Assembly (NCBI RefSeq): GCF_014646915.1
Contig: NZ_BMOE01000004.1
Location: forward strand, 124,001 to 188,000
Direction: 5' to 3'
DNA from: Deinococcus aquiradiocola
GTDB taxonomy: Bacteria; Deinococcota; Deinococci; Deinococcales; Deinococcaceae
Length of the DNA stretch: 64,000 bases
Made by a program: the position numbers and the translations under genes. Positions 45,614-56,471 of the stretch are shown piece after piece. The stretch's first letter is position 1. The number at the start of each line of letters is the position of its first letter. A model generated the notes under the pieces. It did not search any database. It saw nothing but the letters and a program-made list of their open reading frames with translations, and had not been told where the DNA came from.

Positions 45614-46858
45614 TCAGGGACGCGGCCCGCCCACCCGGACGGTGAGGCGGTCCAGGCCACGGATCACGAACCCGCCGCTGTAGTGCGCGTCCTGCACGTC
45701 GAGCCGGGGGAAGTGCAGCGCGAGGGCGCGCAGGCTGCTGGCGAGTTCGAGGCGGGCGAGCGGCGCGCCCAGGCAGTAGTGGATGCCGAGCCCGAAGGTG
45801 AGGTGCTGCCCCTCGCTGCGGGTGAGGCGCAGTTCGTCCGGCGCGCTGAAGCGGCGCGGGTCACGGTTGCCGCTCGCGTACAGCAGCGCGACCTTCTGCC
45901 CGCGCTGCAGGGCGTGTCCGGCCACGTCGGTGTCCTGCAGCACCCAGCGTTCGAAGAGCGGGAGGGGCGTGTCGTGCCGCAGGAGTTCCTCGACGACCGT
46001 GCGGAACCACGCGTCGTCCGCGCCGTGCCGGGCGGCCTGCGCGACGGTGTCCCACTGGCCGGTGCGGACGAGGTTCAGGACGCCCGCGGTGAGGCCGTTG
46101 ACGCTGGCCTCGTGCCCGGCGTTCAGGAGGAGGATGCAGGTGTCCACGAGTTCCTGTTCGGTGAGGCGCTCGCCGCCCTCCTCGGCCTGCGCGAGCGCGG
46201 TGATCAGATCGTCCTGCGGGTGCGCGCGGCGTTCGCGCAGCAGGCGGCGCAACAGCGCCGAGAAGTCCAGCACGGCGCGTTCGGCCTCCTCGATGACGGT
46301 GTCGGGCGGGTCGACCTCGTAGAGGCGGACGATGGCGGCCGACCAGGGACGCAGCAGGGCGCGGTCCTCGTGCGGCACGCCGAGCAGTTCGGCGATGACG
46401 GTCACGGGGAGCGGTTCGGCGTAGGCGCTCACGAGGTCGAAGGTGTCCGCGCCGTGCAGACCGAAAGCGACGCCCTCCACGATCTGCGCGATGCGTCCGC
46501 GCAGCTGTTCGACGCGGCGGGGCGTGAAGGCGAGGCTGACGAGGCCGCGCAGGCGCGTATGTTTGGGCGGTTCGCTGTCGAGCAGGTGGTTGGTGTTGAA
46601 GGCGTCGAAGGCGGCGCGGCGCAGGTCGCGGGAGCGGGCGTCGTGCAGCGGCGTCTCGTCGCGCGAGAGGGGCGTCAGGGCGCGGCCGAAGGTGCGGCTG
46701 TCGCGCAGGATGCGGGCGATGTCGTCGTAGCGGGTGACGAACAGGCGGTCCTGCTGCCAGAAGGCGGGCGTGTCCTCGCGCAGGCGCGTGAGGGTGGGGT
46801 ACGGGTCGCGCACGAAGGCCGGGTCGGTCAGGGGCAGGATCGGGGCGGTCGCGGTCAT
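45614..46858 (-). CDS. Cytochrome P450
   Basis: 414 residues, a soluble class I bacterial P450. The heme-thiolate loop is LTFGLGIHYCLGAPLARLE (Cys362), the I-helix oxygen groove is LLNAGHEASVNGL, where the usual acidic/threonine pair is replaced by Glu-Ala-Ser, and the ExxR is in VVEELLRHDTPL. It needs a ferredoxin and reductase, neither adjacent; the Rieske protein at 8.4 kb is not an obvious partner. Substrate unknown. It lies downstream of a SARP-type regulator, a class often tied to specialised metabolism, but has its own promoter. Confidence 0.93.
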   Translation of the reverse strand: MTATAPILPLTDPAFVRDPYPTLTRLREDTPAFWQQDRLFVTRYDDIARILRDSRTFGRALTPLSRDETPLHDARSRDLRRAAFDAFNTNHLLDSEPPKHTRLRGLVSLAFTPRRVEQLRGRIAQIVEGVAFGLHGADTFDLVSAYAEPLPVTVIAELLGVPHEDRALLRPWSAAIVRLYEVDPPDTVIEEAERAVLDFSALLRRLLRERRAHPQDDLITALAQAEEGGERLTEQELVDTCILLLNAGHEASVNGLTAGVLNLVRTGQWDTVAQAARHGADDAWFRTVVEELLRHDTPLPLFERWVLQDTDVAGHALQRGQKVALLYASGNRDPRRFSAPDELRLTRSEGQHLTFGLGIHYCLGAPLARLELASSLRALALHFPRLDVQDAHYSGGFVIRGLDRLTVRVGGPRP

Positions 46859-46863
46859 GGCTC

Positions 46864-46869
46864 AGGCTA
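46864..46869 (-). promoter_or_regulatory. -10 hexamer TAGCCT, leaderless promoter of P450 gene
   Basis: TANNNT hexamer ending 5 nt before ATG 46858. Confidence 0.6.
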
Positions 46870-46929
46870 GCAGGGCGGGCATGGACGGCTGGGGTACGCG
46901 GGCCGGGACCGTGGGCGGGCCGGATTCCG

Positions 46930-49185
46930 TCAGGCGTCTGCGGGCAGGACGGTGGCGTCGCCCCAGCGGAGGGCCGCGACGGTGAGGGCGACGTCGAGGG
47001 CACGGACCGTCAGTTCCAGCGTTCCGGCCTGCCCGTGGCCGTGCAGCGTGAACCACTCGCCGAGCGGAACGAAACCCCCGAACAGGGCGCCGTCAGGCAG
47101 GGCAGCGGGCGGCGCGTCCCGGCGGGCGTTCGCGGGCGCGTCCGCCTGTGTGACCGACTGCGGGACTGGTTCGGCGGGCAGGTACACGGTGACGGCCCCC
47201 CCGCTGCCGATGCCGAGGGCGTGCGCGCCGCTGCCGGGCAGGTGGTCGGGCTCGGCGCGGTAGACGTCGAGGCGGGCCGTGAGCGTCCATGGGCCGTCCG
47301 GAACTGGCCCCGCCTGCAGGCGCAGCAGCGGGGGCGGGCCGTACCAGCCGTAACGCATGACCTCCAGGTGCCCGCTGTCCAGCGCGACGCGGTACCCGTT
47401 GGGGGTGCGCGTCTCGCGCCGGAAGGTCGGCAGGTCGGGCGGCGGGGCGGCGCGCGCGGCGGGCGCGGGGCGCGTCAGGGTGAGTGGCGCGGCCCGGCCC
47501 GGCCCACCGCGGGCGAGGGACGGGAGGTCGGGATGCGGGTGCTGGGGTGGGCGCGCGGGTGGGGCGGCAGGGGCGGGCGGCGGAGCGTGGACGTGCGTGA
47601 GCTGCTCCCGGAGCGCCTGGCGTTCCATGCCGGTCAGCGATCCGGCGAGGGCGACGCGCATCGCCTCGCTCGCGAACTGCACGGTCCGCACGTCGTCCTG
47701 CGTGCGGTGGTGCAGGCCCGGCACGGTGAGGCGTTCCTCGGGCGCGGCGGGCACCAGCAGGCCGTGCTGCACGCCGAGCGTCAGCGCGGCGTGCGCGTCC
47801 GGCCCGATCAGTTCCCCGGCGAGGTCCGGGGCGATGGGGGCGTGCACGAGGCTCAGGCGCGCGAGGGCCTGACGCACGTGGCGCGGCAGGGCGGCGATCT
47901 CACTCAGGAGGGCCGTGCGGACCCCGTCCGGCAGGCCGTCCGTGCCGCGCTGGCGCAGGAGGGCCTGCGCGTGCAGCGGCCATCCGTCGGACCGCTGGAT
48001 GAGGCGCGCCGCCTGCGTGTAGAGCGCCTCGCGTTCGGTGGGTGTCAGGGGCTCATGCGCGTACCGCTCCTGCCAGGCGTGCAGCGCCATGCGGGTCGTG
48101 AGGGGCTGCATGTGCAGGTCGTGCGTACGGGCGGGGTCGGCGAAGCCCGTGAGGTCCTGCAGTTCCTCCCACGCGGCGGGCGTGCTCTCGCTGAGCAGCA
48201 GCACGAGCGGGAACGGCAGGTCGAGCAGGAAGCCCGTCAGGTCCGGCAGCCACGCGCGGCCCCGCACGGCGTTTTGGACGGAGATCAAGGCGTTCAGGCC
48301 GCTGTGCCGCAGGGTGCTGGCGAGGCCCGCGAGGCTTCCGTCCGGGTCGGGCGCACGGCCCGCCCCGTGATCGGCGGCCGGGGCCTGGCGGGGCGGGAGG
48401 TGCGCTTCGAGCTGCTGCCACAGCACCTCCTGAAAGAGGGTACGGACCTCGGTCGCCTGCAGGTCGAGGTGCACCCAGCCGCTGCCCTGCAGGCTCTGGC
48501 GGATCAGGCTGCGTTTGCCGCTGCCGCGCCGGCCGTACAGCCGCACGAGCTGCGGGCGGGTGCTGCGTCCGAGCAGTCCGCCGAGCGTCGCCTGCTCGTC
48601 CCACACGCAGCGCCACTCGGGCGGGTCGGGGCCGGGCGGGTCGGGCGGGGCGGGCTCGTCGGGGAGGCGCAGGCCGAGCCGGTCGGCCCGCGCGAGGATC
48701 TGGGCGGCGGCGCCCGCGTGGTGCTGCGCGCTCAGGCGCCGCCGGACCCGGCCGAGCGTCTGCTCGACCCGCTCGATGATGTTCCAGCGCTGCCCTTCCA
48801 GCCACTGCTGGTAGGCACGCGTCCCGAGGTCCTCCAGGCCGCTGAGCGGCAGGCCGCGCAGGGTGGCGAGCCAGCCGAGCAGGTGCGCGTCGTCCACCTG
48901 GGGGGCCGCCTCGGTCCAGGGGTCGAGGTCGGTGAGGCACGCGAAGTGCAGCATCGGTTGTCGTTCCGGGAAGGTCGTGACGCCGTCCCGTTTCAGGCGC
49001 GCAAGTTCCACCCGCAGGTTCCGGAGCGGGTCGGCGGTGTCCCACAGCAGTTCGGCGAGGTGTTCGCGGTGGTGCGCCTGCCGTTCGAGCACCAGGTACG
49101 TGAGCAGTGCGGCCGACTTGCTCGACACGACGACGTTCCGGCCGTCCCGCGTGAAATGAACGTGGCCCAGCAGGTGAAGCTGCAT
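46930..49185 (-). CDS. SARP/BTAD-type regulator with NTPase domain
   Basis: 751 residues. The N-terminus (1-70; LHLLGHVHFTRDGRNVVVSS, LLTYLVLERQAHHREHLAEL) is the OmpR-like winged helix of SARP regulators, followed by a BTAD-like helical domain to about 175. A STAND-type NTPase follows, with P-loop GRRGSGKRS (218-226) and LVLLLSES (Walker B-like). After a Pro/Ala linker (about 540-590), a C-terminal beta-sandwich of about 150 residues (TLTARLDVYRAEPD, AVTVYLPAEP) looks like a ligand- or sugar-binding module. It probably activates transcription in response to a small ligand. ATG 49185 follows a GGGGGGGA tract by 4 nt. Confidence 0.8.
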   Translation of the reverse strand: MQLHLLGHVHFTRDGRNVVVSSKSAALLTYLVLERQAHHREHLAELLWDTADPLRNLRVELARLKRDGVTTFPERQPMLHFACLTDLDPWTEAAPQVDDAHLLGWLATLRGLPLSGLEDLGTRAYQQWLEGQRWNIIERVEQTLGRVRRRLSAQHHAGAAAQILARADRLGLRLPDEPAPPDPPGPDPPEWRCVWDEQATLGGLLGRSTRPQLVRLYGRRGSGKRSLIRQSLQGSGWVHLDLQATEVRTLFQEVLWQQLEAHLPPRQAPAADHGAGRAPDPDGSLAGLASTLRHSGLNALISVQNAVRGRAWLPDLTGFLLDLPFPLVLLLSESTPAAWEELQDLTGFADPARTHDLHMQPLTTRMALHAWQERYAHEPLTPTEREALYTQAARLIQRSDGWPLHAQALLRQRGTDGLPDGVRTALLSEIAALPRHVRQALARLSLVHAPIAPDLAGELIGPDAHAALTLGVQHGLLVPAAPEERLTVPGLHHRTQDDVRTVQFASEAMRVALAGSLTGMERQALREQLTHVHAPPPAPAAPPARPPQHPHPDLPSLARGGPGRAAPLTLTRPAPAARAAPPPDLPTFRRETRTPNGYRVALDSGHLEVMRYGWYGPPPLLRLQAGPVPDGPWTLTARLDVYRAEPDHLPGSGAHALGIGSGGAVTVYLPAEPVPQSVTQADAPANARRDAPPAALPDGALFGGFVPLGEWFTLHGHGQAGTLELTVRALDVALTVAALRWGDATVLPADA

Positions 49186-49785
49186 GCGGTCCCCCCCGCG
49201 CGCCGGTCATGGCCGGCCGCCCCTGTGCCCGGTGTGTGCCGGGGATGATGTTCGTGCCGACCGGACGGCCGACGTTAAGGCGCTGTGCACCGGGCCGCCG
49301 GGCAGCGGCGGACGTGCAGCGGAACGTTACAGGGAGGCGCGGCGGCCCGGCGTGCGGGCGGAGCGGGGCGCGGCAGGTGAGGACGGCGCGAGGAGCGGTG
49401 CAGGGTCATTCTACCGCAGGCCCGGCCGTTCCGGGTACGGATCCGGGCGCGCCACGGATGACGTCATTCGCTGCGTTTAACGTCTGGCAGGTGCGCTTAA
49501 CCTGACCCTAACGCGCCCCTGATTACAGTGACCGTGCAGCAGGACCGACCCCTGAAGAGCGGTCCGGACGGCCAGGGGGGCCGCCGGACCTTCACCAGCG
49601 CCGCCCGCACGGGTGGGCGCCGGCGCGTGCCGCGAAGCGGCGGGCGACAGGGGGTCAGGGCCAGGCACCTGCCGCAAGGGGGGAAGGTGAACACGTACAC
49701 CTAGCAGGGCACACCGGAGAGGAAGCACGCAAGAGCACGCCGCGCACCGCATCGTCAGTCACCGATTTCCCAGGGGGGGAAGACC
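49186..49785. promoter_or_regulatory. 600-bp divergent regulatory region
   Basis: No gene is supported here. For the rightward gene a -35/-10 pair CTGACC (49502-49507) and TACAGT (49524-49529), 16 nt apart, gives a leader of about 250 nt. Within it, GGTCCGG-CGGCC / GGCCG-CCGGACC (about 49560-49590) forms a strong nested hairpin. The left part, toward the SARP-type gene, is GC-rich with no clear promoter. The size suggests complex control of the surface protein, possibly by the divergent regulator. Confidence 0.5.
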
Positions 49786-52700
49786 ATGAAACACCGTTTA
49801 CCGATGCTGGCCATCACGGGCCTGCTGGCACTGAGCGCCTGCGGGCAGAGCAGCACACCGACCGCGATCTCGAACAACACGAGCGGCACGCCCAGCACGC
49901 CGTCGACACCCAGCACGCCGACCACACCGACCACGCCCGCACCCGGCACACCCACCCAACCGCCCAAGCCGCAGGAAGTGGTGGGCTGCGCGACCATCAC
50001 GGTGGATCTCGACGGGATCACGCCCGTGAACGGCGTGACGACCGCGCCCGTCATCGTGACGGACAGCAGCGGCGCGGAGGCCTTCAACGGCACCGCCAAC
50101 GACCTCGAGAAACTCAGCAAAACCTTCCCGGCCGGGACGTACAGCGTGAAGGCCGGGACGCTGCAGGGCTACACGGCGCAGAACAGCCCGCAGAGCGTCA
50201 CGCTGGACTGCGACGCCAACAAGGACAAGACGGTCCTGCTGAGCTTCAAGACGACGGCCGTCACTCAGGCGAAGGTCGCGAGCCTCGCCTTCACGGCGTC
50301 GAAGGCCGTCACGGACGGCGACCTGCAGGACCTGCCGGGCAAGCCTGAAGCGAACGTCAACAAGAACGTCATGCTGTACGCCTCCCAGACCGAGGAGCCG
50401 GTGCTGGTCAGCATGATGGTGAAGGACGCGAGCGGCGCTCCAGTGGCGGGCGCGGCCGTGAACGTGCAGGTGGACAGCCCGAGCGTCGCCATCATCGGCG
50501 GGCACGTGAGCGGCCTGGGGAGCGTCGCGTCGCAGGGCGTGCAGCAGGGCGTGGCGTACTCGGACGATCAGGGCATGGTGCGCTTCACGGCGTACGCCAC
50601 GAGCGCTCCCGCGTCCGGCGCGCCCGTGAAGTTCGTGGTGTCGGCCGTGAACGACGGCGGAGCAGCCCTGAAGGAATTCAAGGCGTTCTTCCTGAACATG
50701 AGTCACCTCTATTACCAGGGCAACACCAGCTTCGGGGCGAGCGCCACGATTCCCAGCAAGCAGCGGCTCGGCGGGAACGTCGGCAGCTTCGAGAACAACT
50801 GGATCGACCCGGCGCAGCGCACGCACGCCTTCACGACCGTCGCGTACACGAAACAGCCGCAGGGCGGACCGAGCGTCGTGGGCGGCAGGGGCAGCTTCCC
50901 CGGCTTCATGGAGTACAGCGTGAGCGGCCCCAGCATGGACCGCGTGTTCCTGACGACCAGCAGCAGCGCCAACAGCGGTGACAGCACCCTGGATTCCGCC
51001 GGGCAGCCGGTGTACCTGAAGACGCGCGACGACGTGAAGGCCGCCGATCTCGGCCTGAACGTGCAGGTGGCCGCCACGTACCACTACACGCCCACGTACG
51101 GCAGCACCACCTACGACTTCCCGCTCAAGAGCTACGTGTTCAGCAAGGCCTTCACCGGCACCATCCTGAGCATCCGCAAGACCGGGCCGGACATCGAGAC
51201 GTGGACCGGGTACGGACAGACGCACGACGCGTACCGGCCGGACGACGTGACCCTGCTGCCCGCCATGGACCCCGGCAACCTCACGCCGTCCAGCGCCGAC
51301 AACTTCACGGTGGGACGCACGTACGAGTACAGGATCACCGTCACGAACACCGGCAAGACCGTGGCCCGCAACGTCATCGCACGCGACGTGCTGCCCGCCG
51401 AGCTGGGCTTCGTGCAGGGCAGCGTGAACGTCAGCAAGGGCGGCACGCCTGTCCCGAACGGCAACCTGCTCGCCACCTACAACGCGCAGCGGCACGCCTT
51501 CAACCTGTCGTTCACCGGCAGCGAGAGCATCGGCGAACTGCAGCCGGGCGAGTCCTTCGACATCACCTTCCGGGTGTACCCGCGCCAGAAGCCCGGCTAC
51601 GCCTGGAACGACAACAACCGCGACGGCCAGTCGGACGGCACGACCGGCACCGGCGCCTACGGCGAGAACGCGCCGCGCGACGGGTACTACGAGGACCCGT
51701 ACCTCATCAAGAACCGCGCCAAGGCCAGCGCCGAGAACGCCTTCGAGGTGGACGCCTACAAGGACATCCACATCGTGCGCCCCGTCCTGACCATCGACAA
51801 GTACGCGCAGACACGGGTGGTGTACACCAACCAGCCCGTCAAGTTCGACATCGGCGTCCACATCCTGAACCGCGCCACCGAGGACCCGAACCCCGAGGTA
51901 CGCGCCGGGTACGCGGCCCTCGGCGACCTGAAAGGCGAAGGCTTCGCGTACAAGACGCGCCTGGAGGACTCGTACGGGTACAACCTCGACTTCGTGAACG
52001 CCTACGACGCGGCCGGGAACCGCGTCACGACCTTCGAGCAGCTCGGCAACAACGCCCTGGCCCTGAATCTGCCGGAAGTGATGCTGCCCGGCGACTCTTA
52101 CAACCTCACGACGGTCTTCCAGGCCGAGAACAGCGTGAAGGGACCGAACGGCAGGGACAGCGCCGGACTCGGCGCGAACGTCAACTGCGCGCGCCTGTAC
52201 GCCTGGAACCTCAACCAGCCGTACAACCGCATCCTTGAGGAGTCGGACTTTAAGGCCCAGGCGCAGAGGCCCGTCTTCCCGCCGCTGTCCCCCCAGTACG
52301 AGGGCGTGTACCGCGGTTTCCTCCCCATCAATCTGGACGGCAACACGAGCGAGTTCCTGACGAACGAGAACGGCATCGACCGGGCCGGACACAACTACCT
52401 GATCGACTGCGACTTCGTGTACGTCCTCGACAGGCCCTCCTTCGACCTGCGCCTCTTCGACGCGGCGCGCGGCTCGAACGGCCTGACCGACTACACCGTC
52501 AATCCGAACCGCCTGACGGACGCGCAGAGCATCCCGCAGGGCAGCTACTACGAGTACGACTTCTCATACACCAACGAGAGCGCCGACAGCGCCCACAACG
52601 TCCGCAGCAGCATGACGCTCCCCACCTTCGCGAGCCTGAACGACCTGGGCGTCGTGTACACCCACCTCGGTACCCCGTACAGCTACAGCATGGCGCAGGT

Positions 52701-52932
52701 GCTGGCGGGCGTGACCCTGCCGTCCGGCGCGACCCTGACCGCCACCCGTGCGGGCGACACCGTCAGCATGCGCGTCAGCGAGATGGGCGCACGCGACACG
52801 CTGTTCGCGCAGTTCGTGATGTACGCCAACCAGGCGGGCAGCGGCAAGGCCGTCAGCAGCCTCGACTGGGACGAGAACACCAACGGCTCCCCGCTCGCCG
52901 AGGAGGAGTACACGCGGGTGGTTCTGCGCTGA
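49786..52932 (+). CDS. Large DUF11-type surface lipoprotein
   Basis: 1048 residues. Lipoprotein signal LLALSACGQ (Cys19) is followed by a Thr/Pro/Ser linker (about 25-60) of a kind used to cross cell-wall layers. Then come several beta-sandwich modules: VSMMVKDASGAPVAGAAVNVQV (Ig-like), YEYRITVTNTGKTVARNVIARD (DUF11, about 505-560), VLTIDKYAQTRVVYTNQPVKFDI and a last SYYEYDFSYTNESADSAHNV. Composition (many Asn, Tyr, Asp, Thr) differs from the cytoplasmic neighbours, as expected for an exported protein. Probably a structural or adhesive envelope component. A GGGGGGGAAG site precedes the ATG. Confidence 0.82.
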   Translation: MKHRLPMLAITGLLALSACGQSSTPTAISNNTSGTPSTPSTPSTPTTPTTPAPGTPTQPPKPQEVVGCATITVDLDGITPVNGVTTAPVIVTDSSGAEAFNGTANDLEKLSKTFPAGTYSVKAGTLQGYTAQNSPQSVTLDCDANKDKTVLLSFKTTAVTQAKVASLAFTASKAVTDGDLQDLPGKPEANVNKNVMLYASQTEEPVLVSMMVKDASGAPVAGAAVNVQVDSPSVAIIGGHVSGLGSVASQGVQQGVAYSDDQGMVRFTAYATSAPASGAPVKFVVSAVNDGGAALKEFKAFFLNMSHLYYQGNTSFGASATIPSKQRLGGNVGSFENNWIDPAQRTHAFTTVAYTKQPQGGPSVVGGRGSFPGFMEYSVSGPSMDRVFLTTSSSANSGDSTLDSAGQPVYLKTRDDVKAADLGLNVQVAATYHYTPTYGSTTYDFPLKSYVFSKAFTGTILSIRKTGPDIETWTGYGQTHDAYRPDDVTLLPAMDPGNLTPSSADNFTVGRTYEYRITVTNTGKTVARNVIARDVLPAELGFVQGSVNVSKGGTPVPNGNLLATYNAQRHAFNLSFTGSESIGELQPGESFDITFRVYPRQKPGYAWNDNNRDGQSDGTTGTGAYGENAPRDGYYEDPYLIKNRAKASAENAFEVDAYKDIHIVRPVLTIDKYAQTRVVYTNQPVKFDIGVHILNRATEDPNPEVRAGYAALGDLKGEGFAYKTRLEDSYGYNLDFVNAYDAAGNRVTTFEQLGNNALALNLPEVMLPGDSYNLTTVFQAENSVKGPNGRDSAGLGANVNCARLYAWNLNQPYNRILEESDFKAQAQRPVFPPLSPQYEGVYRGFLPINLDGNTSEFLTNENGIDRAGHNYLIDCDFVYVLDRPSFDLRLFDAARGSNGLTDYTVNPNRLTDAQSIPQGSYYEYDFSYTNESADSAHNVRSSMTLPTFASLNDLGVVYTHLGTPYSYSMAQVLAGVTLPSGATLTATRAGDTVSMRVSEMGARDTLFAQFVMYANQAGSGKAVSSLDWDENTNGSPLAEEEYTRVVLR

Positions 52933-52965
52933 CCTGAACACTTCACGGCCCTCTCCCCTTCCCCA

Positions 52966-52994
52966 CGCCCCGGCACGCGCCGGGGCGGTTTGCT
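52966..52994 (+). terminator. Rho-independent terminator of the surface lipoprotein gene
   Basis: Perfect 9-bp stem CGCCCCGGC / GCCGGGGCG with loop ACGC, followed by GTTTGCT. Confidence 0.8.
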
Positions 52995-53131
52995 GTGCCC
53001 CTGTCTTCCTGCGGACGCGTGGGGGTGACAGGTGTGGACACGCGGCGCGCACCCCGGGCGTATCGTGAGGTCGGAAGGCGGCCTCCCGCAGGACCTGGGT
53101 GCCGGGCCTCCCGCGCAAGGAGTCAGTTCTC

Positions 53132-53671
53132 ATGTCGATGGTCTTCACCGTGTGCGCCCTGGTCGGGTGCGGTCTGCTGCTGTTGTCCCTGCTGGGCGAT
53201 CATTCCAGCAGCCTTCACGATCTCGCCGGGCATCCGGAGGTCGCGCCGCCGGGCGGTCATGCGTTCGGGGGCAGCCTGCTGTCCTGGTTCAGTCTGCGGA
53301 GCGTGGTGAGTTTCGTGGCGTTCTTCGGGCTGGGCGGGCTGCTCGCGGCGTGGCTGGCGCTCCGGCCGGAGCTGCAGCTGGTGTTCGCGCTGGTGGCGGG
53401 CGCGGCGGTGGGGGGGTTCACGGCGTTCGTGTTCCGGCTCGCGGAGGTGCGCGGGGAGCTGACGGCCCGCACGACGCCGCTGGTGGGCCGCACGGCGCAG
53501 GTGATCGTCGCGCCGCACGGCGCGGTGCCGGGCAAGGTGCTGCTCACGGCGGGCGGGCAGAGCGAGCAGATGCTCGCCCGCAGCAGCGACGACCTCACGC
53601 CCGGCGATCAGGTGCTCGTGATCTCGCAGGCGGGCGGTCTGCTCGACGTGAAACGCTGGGACGCCCGCTGA
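53132..53671 (+). CDS. NfeD-like membrane protein
   Basis: 179 residues. Hydrophobic helices MVFTVCALVGCGLLLLSLLG, VVSFVAFFGLGGLLAAWL and LVFALVAGAAVGGFTAFVF precede a C-terminal OB-fold domain (about 105-179; LVGRTAQVIVAPHGAVPGKVLL, LTPGDQVLVISQAGGLLDV), the layout of short NfeD proteins. NfeD partners flotillin in membrane-domain organisation. The flotillin gene follows after 229 nt. ATG 53132 has AAGGAG 9 nt upstream; ATG 53138 is an alternative. Confidence 0.82.
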   Translation: MSMVFTVCALVGCGLLLLSLLGDHSSSLHDLAGHPEVAPPGGHAFGGSLLSWFSLRSVVSFVAFFGLGGLLAAWLALRPELQLVFALVAGAAVGGFTAFVFRLAEVRGELTARTTPLVGRTAQVIVAPHGAVPGKVLLTAGGQSEQMLARSSDDLTPGDQVLVISQAGGLLDVKRWDAR

Positions 53672-53900
53672 CGGTCCTGCCCTGACCCTCCCGCGCTGAC
53701 CGCGCCCCCCGCGCCACTCACCCCTCCGACCGGCTCCGGCGCGGCCGACCACCGTGCCGCCCCCGCCCTGTACTCGGGCCTGCCTCCCTGCGCGCCTTCC
53801 TCTGCCGTCGTCGCCGTGCCGCGCCCGCACCTTTCCTGTGCCGCGGCGTGCCCGGTTCCCCTTCCCGCGTTCCTGCCCTGGAACCGCAGTCAGGAGTGTT

Positions 53901-55472
<1,572 letters not shown>

Positions 55473-55479
55473 ACAGCCG

Positions 55480-55516
55480 CCGGGCCAGTCGGCGAGAACA
55501 CCGCTGACTGGCCCGG
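55480..55516 (+). terminator. Terminator hairpin of the flotillin gene
   Basis: Perfect 11-bp stem CCGGGCCAGTC / GACTGGCCCGG with a 15-nt loop, 8 nt after the stop. Confidence 0.6.
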
Positions 55517-55526
55517 AAGAACGAAG

Positions 55527-55558
55527 GAGGGCCGGTGCGCGTGCACCGGCCCTCTCTC
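55527..55558. terminator. Bidirectional terminator between flotillin and L25 genes
   Basis: Perfect 12-bp stem GAGGGCCGGTGC / GCACCGGCCCTC with loop GCGT; T/C-rich tails follow on both strands. Confidence 0.75.
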
Positions 55559-55587
55559 CTGCTTGCGGCCTGCTGGCCGCGCGGGGA

Positions 55588-56268
55588 TTACTCCTCGCTG
55601 GGGGCGGCTTCGCCCTTGACTTCTTCGAGGGTCGCTTCGCCTTCCAGGACGGCCTCGGCGGCCTCCTCGCTCAGCTCGCCAGCAGCGACCAGACCGGCCA
55701 CCTGGGCGGCCTGCTCTTCGGCAGCGGCCTCGCCTTCGGAAAGGCGGGGCGGCAGGACGCTGACGACCATCAGGTCGGCGTCACCGGCGAGCTTCACGCC
55801 GTCGGGCAGCTTGATCTGGCCGGCGGTGACGTGGTCACCGATGTTGAGCTTCGTGACGTCCACCACGAGCTCCTGGGGGATGCGGCGCGGGCCGGGCGCG
55901 ATGACGCGGACGTTGTGGGCGACGATGTCGACCAGACCGCCGTTGATCTCACCGGCGGCCTTGCCGCTGGTGTGCACGGGCACGTCCACTTCGACCGGCT
56001 CGCCGTAGTGGACGAGCGTGAAGTCGACGTGGATGGGCAGGCGGCGGCGGGCATCCATCTGCACGGTCTTGACGAGGGCGGGGAAGCTCTCGCCGCCCTC
56101 GATCACGATGTCGAAGATGCCGGTGCGGCCCTGCGCACGGAAGGCCTTGTCGAACTCCTTGCGGTCGATGGTGAAGGAGACGTTCTGCTCTTTGTTGTAA
56201 GCCACGGCGGGCATCTTGCCTTCCTGCAGCGCTTCTCGGGTGGTGCGTGGGGTTGCCTTGAGTTCCAT
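55588..56268 (-). CDS. rplY: 50S ribosomal protein L25 (CTC/TL5 type)
   Basis: 226 residues. L25 binds 5S rRNA through its N-terminal beta-barrel (MELKATPRTTREALQEGKMPAVAYN, QMDARRRLPIHVDFTLVHYG). The long CTC-type C-terminal domain (VDVPVHTSGKAAGEINGG, ELVVDVTKLNIGDHVTAGQI) ends with an acidic Glu/Ala tail (about 180-226). Deinococcus and Thermus L25 are of this long type. ATG 56268 follows GGAGG by 8 nt; an ATG five codons earlier overlaps that site. A TATACT -10 gives a leader of about 120 nt, suited to autoregulation. Confidence 0.93.
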   Translation of the reverse strand: MELKATPRTTREALQEGKMPAVAYNKEQNVSFTIDRKEFDKAFRAQGRTGIFDIVIEGGESFPALVKTVQMDARRRLPIHVDFTLVHYGEPVEVDVPVHTSGKAAGEINGGLVDIVAHNVRVIAPGPRRIPQELVVDVTKLNIGDHVTAGQIKLPDGVKLAGDADLMVVSVLPPRLSEGEAAAEEQAAQVAGLVAAGELSEEAAEAVLEGEATLEEVKGEAAPSEE

Positions 56269-56394
56269 GTTTCCGTCCTCCATACCTGCTGGCCTTCCTG
56301 CACGCTTCGCCGCTCCGTTCCGCCGGGTTCCGGACCTTTGAAATTCAGACCCTTGAGAAACGTGTTGGCGGGGCAGGGGCCATGCAACCTGTGC

Positions 56395-56400
56395 AGTATA
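56395..56400 (-). promoter_or_regulatory. -10 hexamer TATACT of the L25 gene
   Basis: Close to the TATAAT consensus, about 126 nt before ATG 56268 and directly beyond the PfkB kinase terminator. Confidence 0.55.
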
Positions 56401-56410
56401 GCAAAAGACC

Positions 56411-56450
56411 GGCCCGCCAGGGTAGCCCGCGTGCGCGGGCCAGGCGGGCC
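56411..56450 (-). terminator. Terminator of the PfkB kinase gene
   Basis: Nested stem GGCCCGCC / GGCGGGCC with inner GCCCGCG / CGCGGGC, followed on the minus strand by GGTCTTTTGC. Confidence 0.75.
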
Positions 56451-56471
56451 GGTGTGTGGGGGCGTGCCGGG

